In this document: piece after piece, positions 51,048 to 59,771 of the stretch
Layout of the letters: each line of letters opens with the position of its first letter
Position numbering within the stretch: the first letter of the stretch is position 1
NCBI GenBank assembly: GCA_009377495.1
Contig: WHTZ01000017.1
Coordinates: forward strand, 31,029 to 95,028
Direction: 5' to 3'
Source: Luteitalea sp.
GTDB lineage: Bacteria > Acidobacteriota > Vicinamibacteria > Vicinamibacterales > Vicinamibacteraceae
Length of the DNA stretch: 64,000 nucleotides
The notes under the pieces: model-generated
Database searches by the model: none
What the model was told of the DNA's origin: nothing
Seen by the model: the letters and a program-made list of their open reading frames with translations, nothing else
Program-made: the position numbers and the translations under genes

Positions 51048-53143
51048 GGGTCCTTGTTTCCTGGCTGCGCGACTTGGTCGATGTGCCGGTCGCCATCGAT
51101 CGCCTCGCCGCCGACCTGCACATGCGCGGCTTCGAGGTCGCGTCGATCGAGCCGTGGCACGGTGGCGAGGTGGACGACGCAGTCATCGACCTCGAGATCA
51201 CTGCCAACCGTCCTGATTGCTTGAGCGTCGCCGGGATTGCGCGTGAAGTGTCGGTGCTCTACGACGTCCCGCTTCGGCTGCCGCGGCCGCCTGCTTCTCC
51301 GGATCGTGCACCCGCCCTGCCCATCACCATCGAGGCCCCAGCACTCTGCCCGCGGTACGTGGGCGCGCTCGCCGAGGTGAGCGTGGGCACGTCACCCGCC
51401 TGGCTGGTGAATCGACTCGCGGCGGCCGGCATCCGCGCCATCAACACAATCGTCGACGTCACCAACTACGTGCTCGTCGAGCTGGGACACCCGCTGCACG
51501 CCTTCGACTTCGAGAAGCTGGCTGGCGGCGAGCTCCGCATCCGCCTGGCACGCGCCGGCGAGAGCGTCACCACGCTCGATGGTCAACGCCGCACGCTCGA
51601 TCCGCAGATGCTCGTGATCGCGGACCGCGACCACGCGCAGGCCGTTGCTGGCATCATGGGCGGACACGGGTCGGAAGTCTCCCTTGGCACGCGGGTGATC
51701 GCGCTCGAGAGCGCCTACTTCCAACCGCAGAGTGTTCGTCGCACCAGCAAACGGCTTGGACTCTCGACCGAGGCCTCGTATCGGTTCGAGCGCGGCGCGG
51801 ATCCGGATGCCCCGCTTCGCGCGCTGCTGCGCACCTGTCAACTTCTCGAACAACTCGGCGCAGGACGTCTACGGCCCGGCGTCGCCGATGTCCAGCCCTC
51901 GACGCTCGAGCCACGTGTCGTGTCGCTCCGGCCCGCGCGTGTCGGCGTCGTGACCGGCCTGCACGTTGGACCGGGAGCCGTGGATCCGGCCGAATTCGAG
52001 CGGATCCTCGTCGGCCTCGGGTTTGCCGTTGACGCGACCGGCAAAGAGGTCTGGCAGGTCACCGTGCCAACGTGGCGTGTCGACGTCACGCGCGAGGTCG
52101 ATCTCATCGAGGAAATCGCACGGTCGGTTGGGTACGACCGCCTACCGTCGACATTCCCCGCACTGCACGCGCCGCCTGCGCCGCCGGACCCTCGACTGGA
52201 GCGCCAGCGCGTCGCGCGCGACGTTGCGGTCGGAGCGGGCTTTGCCGAGTGTGTGACGTTCTCGTTCGTGGAGCGCCGAGCGGCGCTCGCCTTCGCGGAC
52301 GAAGCGGATCTCGTGCAGCTCGCGAACCCGCTGTCGGAACAGTTTGCGGTCATGCGCCCATCGCTCCTGCCCGGCCTGGTGGACGTGGTGTCGCACAACC
52401 GGCGACGGGAACGGCGCGATGTGCGCCTGTTCGAGATTGGTGCTCGCTTCACCGTGAGGGGTGGCGAAACGCGCGGCCTCGCCTTGGTTTGGACCGGTGC
52501 GGCGTCGCCGCAACACTGGAGCGGCACGGGTCGCCAGGCGGACCTCTTCGACCTCGCCGGTGTGTCCTCGGCACTCGGTGAGCGTTTCGGTGTCGACCTC
52601 GTGTGCGACCCCGCGGACATCCCGTACCTGGTCTCTGGCCGCGCCGCACACCTCATCATGAAACGAAACGGTGCGGCCGACCAGAGCGGCACCCCGGAGA
52701 CCGACGCCACGGTTGTCGGCGTCATCGGCCAGCTCGTGGCGAGCGTGGCGGAAGCGCGCGAGCTCCCCGCCAACGAGGCGGTGCTCGTGGCCGAGATCGA
52801 TCTGGATCGGCTCGGCGCCGATATTGACGCCAACCCCGTCGTGCGCGTCGAACCGTTGCCGCGGCATCCCTCGGTCGTGCGTGATCTGTCGATGCTTGTT
52901 GCCGCCGACTTGCCCGCGGCGTCCGTTCGTGGCACCATTCGGTCCGTCGCACCGCCGACGCTCGCTGAGGTGCAGGAGTTCGACCGGTATCAGGGTAGGG
53001 GGATACCCGAGGGTTTCGTCAGCCTGTCGGTTCGGCTTACGTTCCGCGCGGCGGACCGCACGTTGACCGATACTGAGGTGCAGGACGCGGTGGACGCGCT
53101 CGTCGCCGCGCTCGCCGACCGACACGCCGCGAGGCTGCGGTAG
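51044..53143 (+). CDS. pheT: Phenylalanyl-tRNA synthetase beta subunit lacking the tRNA-binding insert
   Basis: From the GTG at 51044 the product has about 699 residues, against roughly 790-800 in typical bacteria. The N-terminal VLVSWLRDLVDV...LHMRGFEVASIEPWHGG runs directly into VDDAVIDLEITANRPDCLSVAGIARE. The OB-fold (EMAPII/Trbp111-like) tRNA-binding domain that normally sits between these two parts is absent. B3/B4 editing, B5, catalytic-like and the C-terminal anticodon domain (FDRYQGRGIPEGFVSLSVRLTFR) are present. Confidence 0.95.
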   Translation: MRVLVSWLRDLVDVPVAIDRLAADLHMRGFEVASIEPWHGGEVDDAVIDLEITANRPDCLSVAGIAREVSVLYDVPLRLPRPPASPDRAPALPITIEAPALCPRYVGALAEVSVGTSPAWLVNRLAAAGIRAINTIVDVTNYVLVELGHPLHAFDFEKLAGGELRIRLARAGESVTTLDGQRRTLDPQMLVIADRDHAQAVAGIMGGHGSEVSLGTRVIALESAYFQPQSVRRTSKRLGLSTEASYRFERGADPDAPLRALLRTCQLLEQLGAGRLRPGVADVQPSTLEPRVVSLRPARVGVVTGLHVGPGAVDPAEFERILVGLGFAVDATGKEVWQVTVPTWRVDVTREVDLIEEIARSVGYDRLPSTFPALHAPPAPPDPRLERQRVARDVAVGAGFAECVTFSFVERRAALAFADEADLVQLANPLSEQFAVMRPSLLPGLVDVVSHNRRRERRDVRLFEIGARFTVRGGETRGLALVWTGAASPQHWSGTGRQADLFDLAGVSSALGERFGVDLVCDPADIPYLVSGRAAHLIMKRNGAADQSGTPETDATVVGVIGQLVASVAEARELPANEAVLVAEIDLDRLGADIDANPVVRVEPLPRHPSVVRDLSMLVAADLPAASVRGTIRSVAPPTLAEVQEFDRYQGRGIPEGFVSLSVRLTFRAADRTLTDTEVQDAVDALVAALADRHAARLR

Positions 53144-53178
53144 GTCGATGTGATGGTGTGCCGGATAGAGCGCGGCTG

Positions 53179-53202
53179 GTAGAGCGCGGCTTTAGCCGCG
53201 CC
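53179..53202 (+). repeat. REP-like palindrome, GTAG type
   Basis: GTAG (53179-53182) is followed by AGCGCGGC, TTTA and GCCGCGCC, with a partial second copy (GATAGAGCGCGGC) just upstream at 53165. It fills the gap between pheT and the zapB-like gene. Confidence 0.7.
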
Positions 53203-53263
53203 GGTCACGCGCGCCGGTCACGTGCGGAATTGGATTTGGATTCGGATTCGGAGAACGAGCATC

Positions 53264-53539
53264 ATGGCCAAGGCCCTCGAAGGTGTCGACCTGAGGCCCG
53301 TCGATCGACTGGAAGAAAAAATCAAACTCCTTATTAGCGTATTGGAGCGGTCACGGCAGGAGCAGGCCCGCCTGACCGAAGAGAACCTGCGTCTGAGCCG
53401 TGAGCTCGACGGGCTCCGTGTACGGCTCACTGAGGCCGAGAGTGTAGCGGCTGAAATGAAGTCGCTGCGCGAAGAGCGCGATGTCATTCGCAACCGTGTT
53501 GCGGAGATGCTCGAACAGCTCGAGACGCTGCAGTTGTAA
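53264..53539 (+). CDS. ZapB-like small coiled-coil protein
   Basis: About 91 residues from the ATG at 53264 with GGAG upstream. Nearly the whole chain is a heptad-patterned coiled coil (RLEEKIKLLISVLERSRQEQARLTEENLRLSRELDGLRVRLTEAESVAAEMKSLREERDVIRNRVAEMLEQLETL). Cell-division ZapB proteins of similar size form filaments with ZapA and MatP. It lies 83 nt upstream of zapA, which supports a division role. Sequence identity cannot prove it. Confidence 0.7.
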   Translation: MAKALEGVDLRPVDRLEEKIKLLISVLERSRQEQARLTEENLRLSRELDGLRVRLTEAESVAAEMKSLREERDVIRNRVAEMLEQLETLQL

Positions 53540-53551
53540 GTGGACAAGGGA

Positions 53552-53620
53552 GTGAAAAAGGGGACAGGCCCCTTTTTCACTTGCGTACGATAAGAAAAAG
53601 GGGCCTGTCCCCTTTTTCAC
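53552..53620. repeat. Double palindrome, GGGGACAGG type
   Basis: GTGAAAAAGGGGACAGG with CCCCTTTTTCAC (53552-53580) and its inverted relative (53594-53620) lie between the zapB-like gene and zapA. The zapA ATG is at 53622, so the region where a ribosome site would stand is the repeat itself. Confidence 0.8.
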
Positions 53621-53621
53621 C

Positions 53622-53927
53622 ATGAGTGAGCCCAGCGAATTCACGTCGCGAATCGTGTCTGTCGAAATCCAGGGACTTCGGTACCCCGTCAAGAGCGACT
53701 TGTCGGCCGACTATGTCGCCCGCCTAGCGGCGTACGTCGACGGCAAGATGCAAGACGCCGCCAACCAGGTGCCGATCGGCGAATCGACCAAGCTCGCCGT
53801 TGTCGCCGCGCTCAACATCGCCGACGAGTTCTTTCGGAGCCGCGATGAAGATCGCGATGACGCGAGCGAGCTGGTCCGACGCGCCGAGCACCTCGAGCAG
53901 CTCATCGACGAGGCGCTGAAGGAGTGA
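53622..53927 (+). CDS. zapA: Cell division protein ZapA
   Basis: The 101-residue product has an N-terminal globular part (SRIVSVEIQGLRYPVKSDLSADYVARLAAYVDGKMQDAA) and a C-terminal coiled coil (DASELVRRAEHLEQLIDEALKE), as in ZapA proteins that bundle FtsZ filaments. No Shine-Dalgarno precedes the ATG because a palindromic repeat occupies that site. It is followed by the 6S RNA gene. Confidence 0.88.
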   Translation: MSEPSEFTSRIVSVEIQGLRYPVKSDLSADYVARLAAYVDGKMQDAANQVPIGESTKLAVVAALNIADEFFRSRDEDRDDASELVRRAEHLEQLIDEALKE

Positions 53928-53952
53928 ATGCTCGCATTGTTGTATGATGAGG

Positions 53953-54138
53953 GTTGCCTGCGGTGCACGTGATGGTTGGACAGTCGTCTTGAGCCAACAC
54001 TTTCTCCCAAGTGAGCCGCGACGTCGCGTGGTGTGCATGCCTCTGTGAGAGGAAGCCTAAAACGCGGCTGCAGGCAGCGGCTCCACCTGCAATCGCAGGT
54101 TCAAGCGACGTCCCCACACGGCACTGCGGGTACTCCTC
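53953..54138 (+). ncRNA. ssrS: 6S RNA
   Basis: Downstream of zapA, a non-coding stretch shows the 6S hallmarks. The closing arms CCTGCGGTGC (from 53957) and GCACTGCGGG (to 54130) pair. Inside are CTTGAGCC, the conserved GTGTGCATGCCTC (54031-54043), GAGAGGAAGCCTAAAAC (54047-54063) and a terminal hairpin ACCTGC-AATC-GCAGGT (54085-54100). 6S RNA binds the housekeeping RNA polymerase and is often next to zapA. A TATGAT box at 53943-53948 fits a transcription start near 53955. Ends are approximate. Confidence 0.85.
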
Positions 54139-54199
54139 TGGTCTCCCAGGCCGCTGACGCGTACCGGCGCCAACCCTGACCCGCGTCTCCGGCACATTC

Positions 54200-55339
54200 A
54201 TGCCAACACTCGAGTGGGACCTTCCGCCCGGCGCGACCGTCGCCGAGGTCGGTGAGCAGGCGATCATCGATTGGGTTCGGCGCGCTGCCCCGCCGCCGCC
54301 GCCGGAGGTCATCACGGGCATTGGCGACGATGCCGCCGTGCTCGATCGCGTGCGGAATCACGTCACCGCGATGACAGCCGACGGGCTCATCGAGGACGTC
54401 CACTTCCGCCGCGCGTGGAGCACACCGTCCGATGTCGGCGCCAAAGCGCTTCTGGTCAATCTCAGTGATCTGGCGGCCATGGGCGCCACGCCGCGCGCGG
54501 CGCTGCTCTCTCTCGGTCTGCCGAGCACGCTGACCGTCCACGCCCTGGTCGCGCTGCTCCGCGCCTTCATTGATGTCGCGCGCGTGCACCGGGTGGGCCT
54601 CGTGGGTGGCAACGTGAGCCGCAGCCCCGGTCCATTGTTCGTGGACGTGACCGCCATCGGCGCGGCAAAGCGCCGAAAGCTGCTCCATCGCCACGGGGCG
54701 CAGGTTGGCGACGCGTTGTACGTCACGGCCTCGCTCGGTGCGGCGGCAGCCGGCCTGGCCTGGTTGGAGCGAACCGAATCCACGACGAGTATGGATTCCT
54801 GGTCGGCCGGGGTAGAATCAGTGTTTCCGCCGCCAGCCAGGCTGGCGGCCGAGGCAGCTCAGCCGTTGTCCGGTCTGGATCCGGTCGTGGCTGCCGCTGT
54901 GTTGCGCTATCGGAGACCGGACGTGAGGAACCGGCTCGGGCAGGCGGTTGGACGTGCCCGCGCCGCGAGTGCGTGCGTGGACCTAAGTGATGGGCTCGGC
55001 GACGCACTCCGTCAACTGGCGGCGGCGAGTGACGTGGGCGTCCACGTCGAGGCCGCCGGAATTCCGATTGATGCCGGTGCGCGCGCGGTTGCGCAACGGC
55101 TGGCTTTGGACCCGCTGAAGCTGGCGCTGTCGGGCGGTGAGGACTACGAGCTCCTGTTTGCCGTCCCTCAGCGTTCGATACGTCGCTTTCTCGCAACCGT
55201 GGCTCGGGCCGGGCGCGTGCCTGTGACGTGCATCGGCCGAGTCGTTTCGCCCCCTGCGCTCGATCTCGAGCGAGATGGGCAGACCGAGCGGCTGCCGAAT
55301 GGCTTTCGTCACTTCAAGGGGTCAGAGATCAGGGGTTAG
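54200..55339 (+). CDS. thiL: Thiamine-monophosphate kinase with an in-frame palindrome insertion
   Basis: The 379-residue product phosphorylates thiamine monophosphate to the active diphosphate. The AIR-synthase-like fold is clear: TGIGDDAAVLD, DGLIEDVHFRR, DVGAKALLVNLSDLAAMGA, VGGNVSR and the C-terminal DLSDGLGDALRQL and GGEDYELLFA. Residues about 195-225 (TTSMDSWSAGVESVFPPPARLAAEAAQ) are extra compared with the family and include a 21-bp palindrome at 54829-54849. The last residues are encoded by a repeat. Confidence 0.9.
   Translation: MPTLEWDLPPGATVAEVGEQAIIDWVRRAAPPPPPEVITGIGDDAAVLDRVRNHVTAMTADGLIEDVHFRRAWSTPSDVGAKALLVNLSDLAAMGATPRAALLSLGLPSTLTVHALVALLRAFIDVARVHRVGLVGGNVSRSPGPLFVDVTAIGAAKRRKLLHRHGAQVGDALYVTASLGAAAAGLAWLERTESTTSMDSWSAGVESVFPPPARLAAEAAQPLSGLDPVVAAAVLRYRRPDVRNRLGQAVGRARAASACVDLSDGLGDALRQLAAASDVGVHVEAAGIPIDAGARAVAQRLALDPLKLALSGGEDYELLFAVPQRSIRRFLATVARAGRVPVTCIGRVVSPPALDLERDGQTERLPNGFRHFKGSEIRG
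54829..54849 (+). repeat. 21-bp palindrome inside thiL
   Basis: GCCGCCAGCC-A-GGCTGGCGGC is a near-perfect inverted repeat with a one-base centre. It is translated as part of an extra loop of the kinase and resembles the mobile palindromes of the intergenic regions. Confidence 0.6.
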
Positions 55340-55424
55340 GGTCAGGGCAAGCACGGGAAGCCGGATCCCCTTGCGCCTGAGACAGCCCTCGTCCCTGGCA
55401 CCTGGCCCCTTTGCCCCTTTGCCT
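55324..55424. repeat. Long hairpin repeat with 14-nt core (copy 5)
   Basis: AGATCAGGG/TTAGGGTCAGGG units on the left face CCCTGG/CCTTTGCCCC units on the right. The core CCTGAGACAGCCCT is on the plus strand at 55376-55389. It overlaps the thiL stop and fills the gap before the 3D-domain gene. Confidence 0.75.
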
Positions 55425-55973
55425 ATGCTGACGCTCTCATACAAGCGACGCGTCGTCGTGGCGGCTGGCGCCGTCCTCGGGTTCTTCCTCCTTTATGAGG
55501 ACACCATTCTAGATTCGCGGTATGCGGCGAACCGAGTCGAGTCGCCTGAGCGGGCTGCCTGGTCCAGCGGCGCCCGCGCGGGCAACCCGCGTGGGGCGAG
55601 ACCAACCGGTGCTCGGCTGCGCTTCAGCGCCACGGCCTATTGCAAGGGCACCACAACGGCCTCGGGCGCGGCGGTCCGCCGAGGCATCGCGGCAGCGGAT
55701 CCGGCCCTCCTGCCGGTTGGATCGGTCATCCAGGTCGACTCTGTGAGCGCTCGTTACGACGGTGTCTACACCGTCATGGACACCGGGCCCAAAGTGCAGG
55801 GCCGGCTGATTGACCTTTACATGTGGAGCTGCCACGAAGCGCTTCGGTTTGGACGGCGCGCGATCAACCTCACGGTACTGCGCTTGGGTTGGAGCCCGGG
55901 CAGCACGGACCGCGCCAAGAAGCTCTTCCACCTGCGCGAGCGCAACGTGATGCTTTCCTCCTTCATGCGGTGA
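55425..55973 (+). CDS. 3D-domain (Asp-Asp-Asp) cell-wall protein
   Basis: About 182 residues with one N-terminal membrane segment (VVVAAGAVLGFFLLYED). The C-terminal half is a 3D domain: ATAYCKGTTTASGAAVRRGIAAADPALLPVGSVIQVD and DGVYTVMDTGPKVQGRLIDLYM, with the aspartates of a double-psi barrel like MltA/RlpA. Such domains act on or bind peptidoglycan. The ATG at 55425 follows a repeat without a clear ribosome site. It is convergent with the ABC genes. Confidence 0.85.
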   Translation: MLTLSYKRRVVVAAGAVLGFFLLYEDTILDSRYAANRVESPERAAWSSGARAGNPRGARPTGARLRFSATAYCKGTTTASGAAVRRGIAAADPALLPVGSVIQVDSVSARYDGVYTVMDTGPKVQGRLIDLYMWSCHEALRFGRRAINLTVLRLGWSPGSTDRAKKLFHLRERNVMLSSFMR

Positions 55974-55994
55974 TTCAGGAACCCACGAAGTGGG

Positions 55995-57800
55995 TTACGG
56001 CCTCACGTCGGTCGCAGCGATGCTCGCCGGCGCCTCTTGCTCCTTGTATTGCAACTGATAGAGCTTGTAGTAGATGCCGCGCTGGGCCAACAGCTCCTGG
56101 TGCGTCCCCGCCTCCCGCAGCTCCCCCTTGTGGACGACGAGAATCTTGGTCATGTCCTGAATGGTCGATAGGCGGTGCGCAATGGCGATCGTCGTTCGGC
56201 CCGCCATCAGAACGGCCAGGGCGTCACGGATCAGCAGCTCGGTCTCCGTGTCGATGCTGGACGTTGCTTCGTCCAGCAGCAGAACCTGCGGGTCGAACGC
56301 GAGCGCGCGCGCAAACGAGAGCAGCTGCTTCTGCCCCACCGACAGTGTTGCCCCACGCTCGGCAACCGGCGTGTCGTAGCCGCTTGGCAGCCGCTCGATG
56401 AATGAATCGGCGTGTACGGCGCGGGCCGCGCGGCGCACGGCATCATCCGAGATCTCGTTGCGACCCAAGCGGATATTGCTGGCAATGGTTCCCGAGAACA
56501 GGTGCACGTCTTGCAGCACGAGGCCGAAACGTGACCTGAGATCTGCCAGGGCTATCTCGCGCGCGTCGATGCCGTCGATGAGGATCCGACCCCGCCGTAC
56601 GTCGTAGAACCGCATCAGCAGGTTGATGAGCGTCGACTTCCCGGCGCCCGTCGCGCCTACGATTCCGACGCGCTCGCCGGCTGCGACCGAGAAGGAAACG
56701 TCCCGCAACACATACTCGTCTTCATCGTACGCAAACCACACGTGCTCGAACGCGATCTGCGGTGCCGAAAGCGGAAAGAGGGGTCGGGGTCCCACCTCTT
56801 TTTGCGCTTCGGTGGCAGGCTCGTCGAGCAGGGCGAAGATACGCTCAGACGAGGCCATCGCCGACTGGAGGAGGTTGAACTTCTCCGCGAGGTCGCTGAT
56901 CGGCTGAAAGAACCGCCGCGCGTATTGAAGGAACGCGACGAGCGTGCCGAGCGTCACCGTCCCCTCCATCACCCAGCGTCCGCCTTGCCACACGATGAGC
57001 GCGGCGGCGAGCGCGCCGAGGACCTCGATAACCGGGTAGAAGACCGCATAGTAGAAGATCTGCCGGATGTGCGCGTCGCGGTGGCGTCGGTTGATCCCGT
57101 CGAAGCGGTCGAAGGTGCGCGGCTCTTGGTTGAAGAGCTGCACGGTGGTCATGCCGGTGAGGTGCTCCTGCAGGAAGGCATTGATACGCGCGATCAGCAC
57201 ACGCACGGCGCGGTAGGACTCCCGCGCGTGTCCGCGGAACCACTCCGTGATCCACACGATCAGGGGCAGCACGCAGAACGCGAGGAGCGCCAGCCGCCAG
57301 TCCATGGCGACCAGCACCACCATAATGCCCAGCAACGTGAAGACATCGCCAAAAACAGCAATGACACCCGACGTGAACAGATCGTTGAGGACGTCGACGT
57401 CGGTCGTGACGCGCGTCATCAACCGGCCGACCGGATTACGGTCATAGAATCGGAGGCCGAGCCGCTGCAAGTGCCGATAGATCTCGAGACGCAGGTCGTG
57501 CATGATCCGCTGCCCCATCATCTGCAGCGTCCAGGTCTCGAGATATTCCAGCGCAAACGACACGACGAGCACGGCGAGAAAGACGAGCGCAATGCGGTTG
57601 ACCCCAGCGAGGTCACCGGTCTCGATGTAGTGATCAATGGCAAGCTTCGTGAGGTACGGCTGCGCGAGCTGCAGCACGGCCGAGGCGATGATCGCCACGA
57701 GCGCCAGGACCGCGGATCGACGATACGGCCACAGATAGCGCAGCAGCCGCCTCATTAGCCGTGCGTCGTACGCCTTCCCGAGTGCTTCTTCTTCGTGCAT
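55995..57800 (-). CDS. ABC exporter half-transporter with consensus catalytic site (B subunit)
   Basis: The 601-residue half-transporter has six membrane helices and a nucleotide-binding domain with Walker A VGATGAGKST, Q loop LVLQDVHLF, signature LSVGQ (one change from LSGGQ), Walker B with the catalytic glutamate (VLLLDEATSSID) and the switch His (AHRLST). It is next to a second half-transporter whose Walker B has Asp in place of the glutamate. Together they should form a heterodimeric exporter of the BmrCD/TM287-288 type. Substrate may be a drug or lipid. Confidence 0.9.
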   Translation of the reverse strand: MHEEEALGKAYDARLMRRLLRYLWPYRRSAVLALVAIIASAVLQLAQPYLTKLAIDHYIETGDLAGVNRIALVFLAVLVVSFALEYLETWTLQMMGQRIMHDLRLEIYRHLQRLGLRFYDRNPVGRLMTRVTTDVDVLNDLFTSGVIAVFGDVFTLLGIMVVLVAMDWRLALLAFCVLPLIVWITEWFRGHARESYRAVRVLIARINAFLQEHLTGMTTVQLFNQEPRTFDRFDGINRRHRDAHIRQIFYYAVFYPVIEVLGALAAALIVWQGGRWVMEGTVTLGTLVAFLQYARRFFQPISDLAEKFNLLQSAMASSERIFALLDEPATEAQKEVGPRPLFPLSAPQIAFEHVWFAYDEDEYVLRDVSFSVAAGERVGIVGATGAGKSTLINLLMRFYDVRRGRILIDGIDAREIALADLRSRFGLVLQDVHLFSGTIASNIRLGRNEISDDAVRRAARAVHADSFIERLPSGYDTPVAERGATLSVGQKQLLSFARALAFDPQVLLLDEATSSIDTETELLIRDALAVLMAGRTTIAIAHRLSTIQDMTKILVVHKGELREAGTHQELLAQRGIYYKLYQLQYKEQEAPASIAATDVRP

Positions 57801-57912
57801 AAGAGTAGGGGCGAGGGGCGAGGGGCGAGGGGCCAGTAGCGATCAGTGCCTAGGGAGCAGGGTCCTGGAACCTGAGACAGCCCTTAGACCTCGCCCCTCG
57901 CCCCTTCTTTTA
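57801..57912. repeat. Long hairpin repeat with 14-nt core (copy 6)
   Basis: AGGGGCG tandem units on the left face CCTCGCCCC units on the right. The core CCTGAGACAGCCCT is on the plus strand at 57871-57884, opposite to the strand of the flanking genes. It fills the gap between the two half-transporters. Confidence 0.75.
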
Positions 57913-59664
57913 TGAGCTTGCCAGCTCCTCTTCCAGCAACTGCTTCCGGTACAGCTCCGCGTATGCGCCGCCGCGCGCGACGAGATCGTTGTGTGTCCCG
58001 CGTTCGACAATGCGGCCACGATCCAGCACGAGAATCAGGTCGGCGTCGCGCACCGTCGACACGCGGTGCGACACGACCAGCGCCGTTCGCTGTCGCCTCA
58101 CGCCGCGCAGCCGTTGCAGGATCTCCTCTTCGGTGTACGTATCCACTGCCGACAGGGCATCGTCCAGCACCAGGATACGGGGATCGACCATGACGGCGCG
58201 TGCGATCGCCGTGCGCTGCTTTTGGCCACCCGACAAGGTGATTCCGCGCTCGCCCACCAAGCTGTCGTAGGCGTGCGGAAACTCCGCGACATCCTTATCG
58301 AGACGCGCCACGCTGGCGGCCCAGCGAATGCGCTCCTCCCACGCGTCTGCACCTTGGTCTGCACCTAGGGCAATGTTCGCCGCGAGCGTGTCCGAAAAGA
58401 GGAACGGCTCCTGCGGCACGAAGCCAATCGCGCCACGCAACAGCGAGAGCGGCAGCTCACGCACGTCAACGTCATCGACGAACACGGTGCCTCGCGGCGG
58501 ATCGTGCACGCGCGCCACGAGCTGGACGAGCGTCGACTTGCCACTGCCTGTCGGTCCAACAACGGCGACGGTCTGGCCCGGCTCCACGCGGAACGAGATG
58601 TCCTCGAGAACCGGCTGGGCGTTGTACCCAAACGTGAGCCCGCTGAACTCGATCGCTCCGCGCAGCGCGAAGCCAGGCGCGAGCGGTTTGGCGTCCGCGT
58701 CCGTGACTGACGGGGCCGTATCGAGTATCTCCAGCATCCGCTTCCACGAAGCCATCCCGCGCTGTAGGAGGTTCGTCACCCAGCCAAACGCCATCATGGG
58801 CCAGCTCAGCATCGCGAGATATGACGTGAAGGCGACGAACTCGCCGATCGAGAGCCGATCGGCGATCACCTCGCGGCTCCCAATCCACAGAACGAGGAGG
58901 CTCGCCACGCCGAGGAAGAAGGCCAGGCTGGGGTAGAAGAACCCTTGCAACTGCACCAGCCGACGATTGCGCGCGACGTACTCGTCGTTCGCCTGCCGGA
59001 ACCGCGCGAGCTCGGACGCCTCTTGCCGGTAGGCGCGAACCACGCGCACACCCGTGAGTGCCTCCTGAACGATCGCGCTGATGTTGGCGAGTTGATCCTG
59101 GATTTGCTCGAACCGGCGATGGATGGCGTCACCGAAGCGCTTGACCGAGAGGCTCACGAGCGGCAATGGGATGAGCGCCACGAGCGTCAGCTTCACGCTG
59201 AGGGAGAACATCAGGGCCAGCGCCACCACGAACAGAAAGACCGTCGTCACGGCGTACATCACAGCCGGCCCGACCATCATCCGCACGGCGCTGAGGTCAT
59301 TGGTCGCGCGTGACATGAGATCGCCGGTCCGGTGTCGCTGGAAGTCGGCAAGCGCCCAACGCTCCAAATGCAGGAAGAAGTCGTTGCGCAGGTCGTACTC
59401 GATGACACGCGACACGCCAATGACAATGCGTCGCATCAGGAAGCGGAAGACTCCGCCGACCAGCGCGACGCCGAGCATGAGCGCCGCGTAAAGGCGCAGC
59501 TTCCCGGCGGTCACGCCTTGCTCCAGATCGTCGACGGCGTGCTTCAGAATCCACGGGCTAATGAGGGAGATCGCGGTGGCGACGAGCGCACAGGTGAGAC
59601 CGCGCACAACGTCTCGCCGATGGCGATGGATGTACGGCCACAGGCGAGCAGACGGTGAAGACAT
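57910..59664 (-). CDS. ABC exporter half-transporter with degenerate catalytic site (A subunit)
   Basis: The 584-residue half-transporter has six membrane helices and Walker A VGPTGSGKST, Q loop VPQEPFLF, perfect LSGGQKQR, Walker B LVLDDALSAVD and SHRVST. The residue after Walker B is Asp, not the catalytic glutamate, so one of the two ATP sites of the heterodimer should be slow or non-hydrolytic. The transmembrane part is typical of MsbA-like lipid/drug exporters. It is transcribed before its partner. Confidence 0.9.
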   Translation of the reverse strand: MSSPSARLWPYIHRHRRDVVRGLTCALVATAISLISPWILKHAVDDLEQGVTAGKLRLYAALMLGVALVGGVFRFLMRRIVIGVSRVIEYDLRNDFFLHLERWALADFQRHRTGDLMSRATNDLSAVRMMVGPAVMYAVTTVFLFVVALALMFSLSVKLTLVALIPLPLVSLSVKRFGDAIHRRFEQIQDQLANISAIVQEALTGVRVVRAYRQEASELARFRQANDEYVARNRRLVQLQGFFYPSLAFFLGVASLLVLWIGSREVIADRLSIGEFVAFTSYLAMLSWPMMAFGWVTNLLQRGMASWKRMLEILDTAPSVTDADAKPLAPGFALRGAIEFSGLTFGYNAQPVLEDISFRVEPGQTVAVVGPTGSGKSTLVQLVARVHDPPRGTVFVDDVDVRELPLSLLRGAIGFVPQEPFLFSDTLAANIALGADQGADAWEERIRWAASVARLDKDVAEFPHAYDSLVGERGITLSGGQKQRTAIARAVMVDPRILVLDDALSAVDTYTEEEILQRLRGVRRQRTALVVSHRVSTVRDADLILVLDRGRIVERGTHNDLVARGGAYAELYRKQLLEEELASS

Positions 59665-59742
59665 AGCCGGTAAGTCACCTCCAGATCGCCTCGCAGGCGA
59701 GCTATCAGGCCAGTATATCGTCCGCCTTCGCCCTTCACCCCT

Positions 59743-59771
59743 TGGTCCCTGCGTCCCCCTGTGCTATTCTG
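59743..59771 (+). promoter_or_regulatory. Possible promoter of the beta-barrel gene
   Basis: TTGGTC (59743-59748) and TATTCT (59766-59771) are 17 nt apart, 131 nt before the ATG at 59902. The intervening sequence holds no other element I can identify. Confidence 0.35.
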
